Assembly: GCA_008828725.1 (NCBI GenBank)
Contig: MEHQ01000488.1
Location: forward strand, 44,109-108,108
Reading direction: 5' to 3'
Origin: Saccharina japonica
Lineage: Eukaryota; Sar; Phaeophyceae; Laminariales; Laminariaceae
Length of the DNA: 64,000 bases
The notes beneath the pieces were generated by a model. That model saw only the letters and a list, made by a program, of their open reading frames with translations. It did no database searches and had not been told where the DNA came from. Positions 55,940 to 64,000 of the stretch are shown piece after piece (the stretch's first letter is position 1; the number at the start of each line of letters is the position of its first letter). Both the position numbers and the translations under genes were made by a program.

Positions 55940-56980
55940 CAGTATGGGGCCTAGCTGAACCAGGAACATTGAAACTCTACGTGTATTATATGAACGTAAC
56001 CGTAGAAACTCCATCCACGTGTATTCTACAGTACTTCAAGTATGCAGGCCCAATATCGCTCGATCCAACGCATAACAAACGCAAAGAAAGGCAAAATACG
56101 ACTTTAAAGCTCAAAACCAAGAACATTTAATCTGGACCGAACGCGCCCTCTGGTACAGTTCAAAGTAACGTCAGTCGTGGTCATTTTGCCGTAGACTCAG
56201 AATATTTCATCTTCGACCGCCACACTCTCAACGCAATAGGCACCAAGCAAATCGGTCCGCAAAAACTCGATCAATGAAAGCGTTCGTAAGAATAGGGTAA
56301 TCACATTTCATTCGAAAACCTAAACCTAATCACAGTCCCAATAATGCCCCAAACATTCCTACTGCTGGGTGCTGCCTCCGCTGCGGCTGCTTCTCTTTCC
56401 GGCCTCACAGCGTCGCCGCAGCTCGGGTCACCCAGCTCACCCCCCTCGGTAAAAGCAGCAGTCACATTCACAGCATAGACTCGAAACAAAGAGCAGGGGA
56501 CAAATCGTGCGGACCAGAAATCAGGGTAGTCACGGGTATTAGGCTATTTTTATGCATTCATACATACGTATCAGCTTGCAAATCTCTCTATTTACCGCAA
56601 TTTAATGATCTCAAATGCCACTGCATATTGGTTACTCGACAACGACAACATATCGATGATACCACATGATATCCCAGATCATGTCGCATCCATGAATTAC
56701 CGATCACTATATACTGCTGTACGTATGCGTAGTATCTCACTCAATCCTCCGACTTGGTGAATATGTACAGCAGTACCGAGCAAAGTGTTTCCTCAGCTCA
56801 TATTCATAACTCTACCATCAACAGCAGTACATTCTGGGACACTGGACGGGGAGTTGTGCTTGTATTATTATCGAGCAGTCGAGTGACAGCTCATGACGAA
56901 ACATCAAAGGATATTATCCAGCAAGCTGCCAGATATGAAATGCCCCATTCTCCCGCAATATACCCGCTGATTCCATGTAG
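55940..56980. other. no supported gene
   Basis: AT-rich sequence with scattered 'cagcagtac' and 'tactgctgta' motifs; no coding signal. Confidence 0.35.
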
Positions 56981-56984
56981 ATGT

Positions 56985-57175
56985 TCCTGTCACACATAAT
57001 GCCTCATCAATACATGGAACTCCTTACTACGAAATGGATAATTTGCGTCGTATATTTTAGGACAGTCAACACCTCCCCTGCTCAATACATACGACCATAC
57101 AAAATTCTCTCCCCCCTGCTCTGTGCATGACGAGGCACGACAACGCAGGGTGGACATATCGCAAAGGGGGTTGTG
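56985..57175 (+). repeat. dispersed repeat family H, copy 2 (partial)
   Basis: Matches 52905-53055 ('catggaactcctta', 'agtcaacacc', 'ctgtgcatgacgaggcacga', 'catatcgcaaa'). Confidence 0.6.
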
Positions 57176-57179
57176 CTAC

Positions 57180-57740
57180 TCTGCAGTCCAGATATATACG
57201 ATGTAGTATCGTACTCACCTATGTGCATATTCTTGTACCCGCCTTACTATACTACTACTGCTTTCGTACTCGTATTCAATTACGGGGGGTTATGTGCTGA
57301 TACGATACAGCAGCAGTACTAATGATGTTCGTGTGAGTGCTGAAAGTTCAACCCATTCTTTCATAATTTCCTTATATTGCAATTTCAAAATCTACGTCTT
57401 ACTCCTACGTGGATTGGTACCCAGCCAGAGCGTCCGACCAGGCAACCACAAAACAGACAGCCACTGTCCTGCAGTAGTAGTTGTACGCTACAGCAGTCTC
57501 TACAGGAAAACTTCAGTGAGAGAAGCTTTCACAAAAACGCCTGTGTGTCATACCTCCATTCCACCCTCAAAATATAATTATATGCTCCATTCTCAATCTT
57601 AAATGTGGGTATTCATCATTCTTAAATCAATACAAAATCAATTCAAGAACGGAAATCATCAGCAGCAAGCAACAAAATCATACTCGCCTCGTTCGGGCAA
57701 GAGCCCTTGCTGACGGCGTAGTGATCATTTCTCATTTACT
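57180..57740. other. no supported gene
   Basis: Two overlapping plus-strand frames near 57294-57602 have no recognisable domain. Confidence 0.35.
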
Positions 57741-57745
57741 CTCTC

Positions 57746-58690
57746 TCACTTCGGGCAGCGCCTCATCTTGCGCCCGTGCTCTTCCTCCCAGCCGACGATG
57801 CAGATTCCTCCGCCAGCCCGCACCTTCGCTCTCTCCTTCTCCTCCTCCTTCCTCGGGGGCAATGTTTCCCCCGGCTTGCAAGTACCCTCCCCTCCCCCGG
57901 CTCCTCGTAACGGCCAACTGACCCCCTCTCTCTTGCTCTCCTCTTCTCCTGCGCAAACCAGACCCACATTCACAGGCATAGACCTGGCGGTACTGGGGTT
58001 TTGCGGCGACGGCGGCAACGGCCGTGTCGGCCATGACAGCGGCGACGGCGGCGATGACGTGCACGGCGGCGACGGCGGCCGTAGTAACGGCGGCGGCAGC
58101 GGCGGTGGTGTCGATGGCGGTAGTGGCGGCGGTAGTAGCGGCGACGGCGGCAGCAGCGGCGGCGGAAGTTGCGCTCTTATGTCCTGGCAGGTGCAGCAAT
58201 CCTCTGACGGCTGCTCGTCTTGCGGACGGTGCGACTGAAGTAGCTGCTGCCTCTGCAACAACTGCTGCACTCCAGTGCCTTCGCCTCCACATCCACGCGG
58301 GTCTACCAGCTGCGGCTCATACGTGGCGTTACTGGGGTCGCGCTGCTGCTGGTGGGGCGGCATCTCCTTTATCTTCTCTCCTCTCTCCTCGTTCTTCTTC
58401 TCGTATCTAACTAAATCTACAGCAACTTTCATCACGACCTCAGCTTGAAGCTCATGCGCCATGCGGAAAATCGATTCAAGGCGAGATCCTCTGCATACGA
58501 CGCTTGCAGAGCTGCCTCTGCGAGTCCGATCGCCTTCTCGAGCTCCAGTGCCGAGATCTCAATCTTCAGGAGCTTTCCCCTCTCCATACCAGCGTCCTCG
58601 TGACCTGGATGGGCTGGCGAAACCTGCTCCCCTCTGGGATTCTCCTCTGGCATGCCAGCGCTCTCCAATAGGATCACCGGTGGCACTAGT
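57746..58690 (-). pseudogene. GC-rich gag-like or structural-protein remnant with GGC/GCC repeat
   Basis: Minus strand, two consecutive frames. The first, from ATG 58686 to 58432, encodes an acidic helical segment ('LLKIEISALELEKAIGLAEA'). The second, from ATG 58462 to 57746, begins MAHELQAEVVMKVAVDLVRY and then Gln-rich sequence. It has a CC-T-C cluster (DCCTCQD), a long Pro/Leu stretch generated by the triplet repeat at about 58010-58180, and a basic end. The 31-base overlap of the frames suggests one frameshifted gene. Helical, Gln-rich and Cys-containing order resembles the gag-like protein at 6.4-7.4 kb, but I see no proper CCHC knuckle. The poly-Ala, poly-Gly and poly-Pro frames across the repeat are ambiguous. 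Confidence 0.35.
58010..58180. repeat. GGC-type triplet repeat
   Basis: Degenerate GGC/GAC/GGT triplets, open on both strands in several frames. Confidence 0.85.
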
Positions 58691-58696
58691 GTGTTG

Positions 58697-58980
58697 ATTG
58701 GTCTCTAAAGGTGTACACGCATTTGGCACCGGCAGGCGTCGTGGTGGCTCAAGACAGCAGTAACACAAAAGCTCTCTTATGCATTATTCCCATTGCTGCC
58801 GAGCTGACTCGGCCCAAACCTCGAGCTGACTCGGCCCAAGCATCAAGTGACATCGAGCGGCTCATAAAACATCCCGATGTCCCATATCCCACTACAACAA
58901 TTCCTATCAATCATGTGGAACTCCTACCATGCGATGGATCTCATGCGTTGTGATACTGAGTGCAATCAACATATTGTCGC
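58697..58980 (+). repeat. dispersed repeat family H, copy 3
   Basis: Close match to 52690-52975. Copy 1 is preceded by 'tgttgattgatatctaatgg' and this copy by 'tgttgattggtctctaaagg', so homology starts a few bases before 58697 and abuts the coding-like remnant on the left. Confidence 0.75.
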
Positions 58981-58984
58981 AACG

Positions 58985-59600
58985 AGAGAGGAACGTACGT
59001 ATCATTCTGCGTCGGGGATGGTTGTGATTCCACCCACCACCCTCCGTGGGTCATCCATATACCGCAACTTGCTTTTTTTAGGAAAACAATCCGGCAGATG
59101 ATCCATATATCCTACATGCTCCCACGCATTGAGGTGAGTTCAACACCGTCGATAGCTCTACACGGGATCGTTCGAATGAGCCTAGTTTCATGCCGACGTT
59201 CGAACTGTAGCGCTCGCGGTGGCCCCGCAGCTGCGGGTACATGGCACCGGACGAAAGCCAAACCTCCAAAACTCGAGTGACCCCGTAGCCCGTATCGAGA
59301 AAACCTCCGCAAGACTTGGAAATCTACTAAAACATTGCCGCTTATTGATTGAATACGTACTGATACACGAACAAAAAAAACAGTGACGTGAGTGATAACT
59401 CAAAACGGGGAGAATCTCGTTTGCCCTCTGCACTGCTGTACGTGGCATGAATTGCGTGACTACCTCCTTATGTATAAACTTGATAGCATCTCACTCTTCG
59501 CCTCCACCACTTAGAGTACACGACCACTGATTCTCATCACTCGTGCAGCCTGTTTTTTCTCTTTCTACCGTGTCTACCTGGGGGTTTCTTGAAATGCATG
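58985..59600. other. no supported gene
   Basis: Short frames on both strands without domains. Confidence 0.35.
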
Positions 59601-60090
59601 TGTAACGAAGGATAATAGCTATTAAAGACGTACACACTCATATCTTCAATCCACCTGTCCCTATGTCTCTCACCGTTTCTTGTTCGTTTCCGTCCGTGAT
59701 GTATGCAAGTTGGTTCCTTTATCCTGTCTCAATAGCTTCCTGCAAAGGCCAGTCTTCTGCCTGTGCACCCCAGTCTAGCCTCACGCAATTCTCCTCCAAG
59801 CTCTAGTGCTACACAATAGATCTCCGTATAACACCTTCGACAATGCCTTACTGTAACGATCGCTATACTTAGACTCAATACTCAGTCACTCAAGCTCTCG
59901 TCAGACCAAGTTCAAGCTCTCGTCAGACCAAGTTCTCTTCCGTTTTTCCCTCTGGATTGGTTTAGTTTGGGTTTGGGTTTTAGACTAACGAAGGCGGTGC
60001 TTCCTTTGAAGTGGCAGGGAGTTGCACATATCTAGGAAGCATTCCGCTACGTACGTATTTTACGTTACGTATGCCATTTCCGCCGCAACA
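59601..60090 (-). repeat. 3' LTR of retroelement copy 2
   Basis: Plus-strand sequence begins TGTAACGAAGGATAA and ends CGCCGCAACA, giving canonical TG...CA ends. The adjoining ccccctcagcac is the polypurine tract on the coding strand. Longer than copy 1's LTR by about 53 bases, partly from a 20-base duplication 'tctcgtcagaccaagttc' near 59898-59935. Confidence 0.75.
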
Positions 60091-60519
60091 CCCCCTCAGC
60101 ACGGTTTCCTAAGAATAAAGTGCTAACCGGGCTGCGGATACAGTGGAGTAAGAGTGAGGGCCTTTTCCCACACTTAATCGTGTTTCGATTGCCGTAAGGC
60201 TCGAATGAGTGGCGTCTACCATTTCCATGGAAAGGCGTCACCCCGGGGGTAGGGACCCTGGGTCTTCCGCGTTTCCGCATTAGGTCCCAGATCGGTACTG
60301 CTGGACTTGCTAGAATGTCTCATCAAGCGCACCAGCTGAAAGCCTCGTACCCACCACTTCCCGGCTGTTCCCGTTAACCCGGGTAGGCCGAGGTCATGAT
60401 CCTGTTCGCGAGTCGATCTTCGGCTAACGCCTTCTCCCGTTCTCCATCGACCTTCACTTCACTTCCTCGTGTTTACGGGGAACCGGATTGCGAATTTTCG
60501 GTTCTCCTAGCTTTCAGGA

Positions 60520-61050
60520 TCTCACGTTCGTTGAGTTCCTCCCAATCTCCGTTCCGCGTACCGAACCCGCCAGTTCGGTGACTTGTAGTCGAAAATCTTT
60601 GAAAGGTGACCCTTCTGGTTTCCTTCAGCGTCCGCGAATTCCCTCCAGATCACGGTTCCCACGGGGTTTTGTTTCAACGCATGTTCACGGTCGATCCCAT
60701 CTCTTTCTTTCCGTGTTAGCATCGACGTCGGCCTTGCCCGGCACTCCGCCCCGTGATACGCCTCCCACAGTGCATGGAAAATCTTCCAGCTGTAAGGGGG
60801 TGAAACTGTCTCGCGCCGCCTCGTCAGACAGCCACTGCGACTCCGTGCCATCCACGAATCGTCCCTTGTATCGCCACTTCCAAGCGTTGCCCTGACCCAT
60901 CACAGCCTCTCTTTCTATTAGGGTATACATAGGCGACGCTACAATCGACGGCTCCCCAAGTCCGAAGTCAACTCCCCATGCCAGGTGAGCAAAACACTTG
61001 TCCTCAAAGTCGTGACGGAGGTTGTCCGGACGTAAGTGGAATATCTTGAT
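60520..61050 (-). pseudogene. chromodomain-like and Tudor-like C-terminus of pol, copy 2
   Basis: Better preserved than copy 1. From ATG 60930 the frame reads 'MYTLIEREAVMGQGNAWKWR', 'YKGRFVDGTESQWLSDEAAR' and 'PLQLEDF', giving the aromatic and Trp pattern of a chromodomain with no internal stop. In the neighbouring frame 'NPVGTVIWREFADAEG' and 'NWRVRYA' lead into a region that one inserted base converts from the DGDWEEL-type Tudor signature. Upstream, 'IFHLRPDNLRHDF' links to the integrase end. Chromodomains read histone H3 lysine methylation; target preference cannot be read from sequence. Confidence 0.5.
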
Positions 61051-61083
61051 GTTTGCTGCTGACGCCCTCCGTCGGCGAATCCC

Positions 61084-62130
61084 TCACTCATTCATCGTGA
61101 CGATGTAGCTGAGTCCTGGTAAGACAACTTCATTCACCTCCCAAGGTCCAGTCCAGTGCTCGTGGGCAAGTTTGTGATATATCCCCTCCCTTGCCATCAC
61201 AGACTCCGCCTCCTTCACTAGCACCTTGTCTCCGACAACAACACGGGTTCCTACCGAGGTCCGACCGATTTCAGCATTCCGACTCTCACGAGTTTTCTGC
61301 CTGTCATCATGTCTTTTCAATAGAGCTTCCCATGCATCCCGTACCTCTTTGCACGCTTGATGTTTGTCGGCCACGTAACTGTGCATCCCGCCCCTGAAAT
61401 CACCACCATCGATCTCGGGGTGCGTAGCATCAAGTTGCGTGCGTGCATCACGACCGAAGAAAAGACGGAAGGGAGATGGCTTCCCCGGCAAGCGCAGGTC
61501 CGGCGTGGTACGATGGATCCACAGTGCCGGCTGTACGTACTCGTCCCATCTGCGAGGCCAGGTTTTGAACAGTTCTCCTAGTGCTTCGTGTAGCCACCCC
61601 CCCAGTCTCTCCACCGTCCCCTGTGCACGTGGATGGTCGGCAGGCCCATAGGCGATGATCACGTTCAACCACCTGCATAAGTGTTGCATCACCTCTGCCG
61701 TGAACTCGGATCCCGGATCACTGCGAACATACAGCGGTAGCCCGAAAGTAAGCATCACGTCGAGCAGTTTCTTCGCTACTCCGAGTGCTTCTTTCGTGGG
61801 GAGCGAACAAGAACTTGCTAGCTTTGTCGACTGCCACTAGTAGAACTTCCTTGCCTGCGTCCGACTTCAGCCCCATGTCCTGGATGTCGACTTCTTTCGT
61901 GGGGAGCGAACAAGAAACTGCTGGCTTTGTCGACTGCCACTAGTAGAACTTCGTTGCCTGCGTCCGACTTCATCCCCATGTCCTGGATGTTGACTTCGAG
62001 TACCTCCCCGGGTTGCAGAAACCTCGCCGGTAGCATGGCAACCCGTTGACTCGCTGATCGCTTGCGACGCCTGCACCCACACAAGAGGACGTAGTCTCTC
62101 ACGTCCCTGATGAGGGTGGACCAGAAAATC
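61084..62130 (-). pseudogene. integrase of retroelement copy 2
   Basis: The left-hand frame (ATG 61758 to 61084) has 'YVRSDPGSEF' with the second catalytic Asp, 'AQGTVERLGGWLHEALGEL' with the Glu, 'GDKVLVKEAE' and an intact GPY/F-type motif, 'LAHEHWTGPWEVNEV'. The first-Asp region 'VLEVNIQDM' has Asn where copy 1 has Asp. A tandem duplication at 61791-61995 repeats the following segment. The zinc region keeps 'RDVRDYVLLCGC' but its His part was deleted. Between them the two copies retain all three catalytic acidic residues, but neither copy has the full set. Confidence 0.8.
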
Positions 62131-62250
62131 ACCCCAAATACTTCTGCTGCCGCGAGATAATCGTCAAACACCATGCGGTCCAATCCTCCCAGTTCCACGA
62201 CCTCTGGCACCGATTTTGCCAGTAAGCCTTGAGCAGCTAGTTCAATTAAC

Positions 62251-62951
62251 ACTGCTCGTAGCATTGGAGGAGACGTGAAATCTGCGATGACGTTTGCCGC
62301 TGCGCTTTGGCTGACCGTCTGCAGGATTACATAGTGTTCCTGTCCTGTGGTGATCTTGGCGTAGTCGTTGAAGTGCAACTCCTCAGCTTCTTCAAGGCGT
62401 GCCGCATCCGCTAGGTGTGCGACATACCCTTCGGTTGGCTTTTCCCCCATGATGTAAACACGGTTCCAAGAGATGATTGGTTCGCTGAATTAATTAATCG
62501 ATCGATCTCCGATACCTCTCTTCAGGAAGTATGCGCCTCTTCGTCCCAGAAATTCCCCCAATTCTTGAACTGGTTCCTTTGCCTTCTCCAACCTCCGCTT
62601 CCAAACTGTTAACTTCCCCTTCGTGGCAAGGCCTTCCTTGATTCCTACCACGAACGTCCGTTTCCTTCTCCAAGGAATCCCTACTTGGCTCGCCAATATC
62701 TCCGCCTTGTCCACGATGTATGACTCTCGTCCCGAAGAGGAAGAATCTCGTCGTTCCATTCCGTCGTTCGCAGAAGGTTGCCCAAACATTCGAGTATAAA
62801 AACTCGCGCGTCTGAGGCGATGGCAGCTTGGGCTAAGCTACTCGCTCCGGATACTCCTTCCTTCTCTCGTACCCCTTCAAACTTCCTGCAGGCGTCACCG
62901 ACCACCACGTCTGGTTTCACCTCTCTCAACATGCTTAGGCATTCCTGTGAC
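62251..62951 (-). pseudogene. C5-cytosine DNA methyltransferase-like domain, copy 2, frameshifted
   Basis: Begins at the truncation point with 'SQECLSMLREVKPDVVVGDA', keeps 'CRKFEGVREKEG' and 'ARVFILECLG'. It changes frame near 62760-62790 and continues with 'AEILASQVGIPWRRKRTFVV'. After a second frame change near 62490 it gives 'AHLADAARLEEAEELHFNDY' and 'HYVILQTVSQSAAANVIADF'. The motif IV, VI and VIII-like blocks are the same as in copy 1, so the domain was part of the ancestral element and not a local insertion. Here the frame runs straight on from 'FTSPPML' with an Arg codon where copy 1 has TGA. Confidence 0.6.
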
Positions 62952-62952
62952 N
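62952..62952. other. ambiguous base
   Basis: The only n in the window, exactly at the boundary between retroelement copy 2 and unrelated GGT-rich sequence. It may mark a scaffold join. Confidence 0.9.
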
Positions 62953-63039
62953 CTCGTAGTGGCTGGTGGTGGTTGGTGGTGGCTTCGTCCCGTGGTTTGG
63001 TGGTGGTTCCTGGTACGCACTCGTTCAGCAGCAGCAGCA

Positions 63040-63085
63040 TTTTGTTTTTTTTTTGTCCATCCCATTTCTTATCTGCTGCTGCTGC
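63040..63085 (-). repeat. SINE-tail fragment
   Basis: The reverse complement, 'aagaaatgggatggac' plus a poly-A run, matches the 3' tail of the SINE-like copies ('ataaatggatggac' and A-run). The body is absent; a CTG run adjoins at 63076-63095. Confidence 0.4.
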
Positions 63086-63114
63086 TGCTGCTGCAGAAAA
63101 CAAAAAGACAATAA

Positions 63115-63535
63115 AACACGATTTCTGAAATGATACAGATTTTACGAAATACGAGCAAAAAGACAATACAAATAAAAACGAATTCTGAAATGATTCAGAT
63201 TTCTTAGTTTGCATTTTTCTCTGTACAAGGTTTTTGCGCTGACACGCATCGCTTAACAATAAATGTTGGTGGGTGGTGTTGGTGATTGTAGGACTACCAG
63301 CCCAGGGACCAACCGACCTGATACCTGATACAGATTTTACAAAATACGAGCAAAAAGATCATACAACAAAAACGAATTATGAAATGATTCAGATGTATTT
63401 GTTTACTGGTACATTTTTCTCTGTACTCGTACAAGGTTTTTGCGCTGACACGCATCGCTTAATTAACAGTAAATGTTGGTGGGTGGTGTTGGTGATTGTG
63501 GGACTACCAGCCGAGGGACCAACCGACCAACCCAG
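63115..63535 (+). repeat. two tandem ~0.2 kb units
   Basis: 'caaggtttttgcgctgacac' to 'gggaccaaccgacc' recurs with a 206-base period (63228 and 63434). The 'gaaatgattcagat' block repeats upstream of each. Confidence 0.75.
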
Positions 63536-63539
63536 TAAA

Positions 63540-64000
63540 TCTCTCACCCACCACGCACACCCATCAATTACCTGCCGGTCAGTAAAAAAAGGTTTATGTG
63601 CTGACCCAAATCGCTTAGAATAAAAAACGATCCCATCAATGACAATTAATTGCAGGAACACAGCAAAAAGAGAAGAGCCGCCAACGCAGTAGCTTAATGC
63701 AGTTAGGAGTTTGACCACTTGAAGGCGTCTGTCACGCTCCTCATTCCCACCGTTCTTGTAAGTGAGTAGGGTACGTGCCCGTGGGGGTGTACCCCCCTGG
63801 TCGCGAACGGACACAAACGGAAAAAAACAGTTCTGAAAGCTGCCGCAGCGTGGCTTTATTTAAAGAATCCTTAATATTGAGGTTTGTCTGCACTTCGCAC
63901 TTCGTTCGCTTTGCTTTTTTTTGGCGCGCGACGCGTACACTCAACCGATTCAGACACGCTCGGGACTGATAGAGGCCCGCTATTTGTGCCGACCGTCCTG
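63540..64000. other. no supported gene at the right edge
   Basis: A short hairpin 'gtgggggtgtaccccc' near 63781-63797. Short frames on both strands run to the window edge without domains. Confidence 0.35.

Larger units (their letters stand above)
59601..62951 (-). mobile_element. Ty3/gypsy chromovirus-like retroelement, copy 2, 5'-truncated
   Basis: Collinear with copy 1 from the 3' LTR through the methyltransferase-like domain. It ends abruptly at 62951, next to the only ambiguous base (n, 62952). RT, RNase H and gag are missing. A deletion of roughly 0.6 kb joins the end of the methyltransferase-like domain directly to the integrase zinc region near 62120. A ~103-bp tandem duplication lies at about 61791-61995. 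The truncation may be real or an assembly join at the n. Confidence 0.8.

Overview
This window is eukaryotic, gene-poor and repeat-dominated. It has no operons or ribosome binding sites. The one convincing host-type gene is split by introns, and most of the rest is transposable elements, minisatellites and inverted repeats. The host-type gene (28.8-34.1 kb) has a root-cap/LEA-like C-terminus and a start resembling secreted stramenopile proteins. With abundant CAG/CTG microsatellites, Gln-rich CCHC gag-like genes and Ty3/gypsy chromovirus remains, this suggests a stramenopile, most likely a brown alga. That placement is inference, not proof.

Layout. 0-3.6 kb: two copies of a SINE-like family with tRNA-like heads, around tandem 0.2-0.43 kb repeats and a CTA microsatellite. 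3.9-12.6 kb: a nested inverted-repeat mosaic with subterminal tandem repeats, a nested TIR element and two outward-reading gag-like gene remnants, one with a CCHC zinc knuckle. It continues into a 2.2 kb unit, 'family B', that recurs at 34.15-36.42 kb. 12.6-21.3 kb: minisatellites, a third SINE copy, two opposed copies of a zinc-finger-bearing repeat (family D; one copy interrupted by an insert with 9-bp flanking repeats) and an 0.4 kb-arm inverted repeat. 21.3-23.7 kb and 36.4-38.5 kb: two copies of a composite whose flanks are arrays of a 20-bp perfect palindrome and whose 0.56 kb core encodes a short LRR-like peptide. Two MITEs with clear target duplications lie in or beside these. 24-28.5 kb: minisatellites. 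28.8-34.1 kb: the host-type gene.

41.5-48.2 kb and 59.6-62.95 kb, both minus strand: two decayed Ty3/gypsy chromovirus copies. In order they show gag-like, RT, RNase H, an inserted domain resembling a C5-cytosine DNA methyltransferase, integrase, GPY/F, a chromodomain-like module and a Tudor-like module. The inserted methyltransferase-like domain is the most interesting observation here: a retroelement that may have carried both a DNA-methylation writer and chromatin-reader modules. 53.6-55.9 kb holds a 2.3 kb near-palindromic element flanked by TA. 49.5-59 kb otherwise contains dispersed repeats and a GC-rich coding-like remnant.

Both retroelement copies carry stops and frameshifts, so neither is functional as sequenced. 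All family calls rest on motifs read by eye. No searches, alignments or expression data were available.
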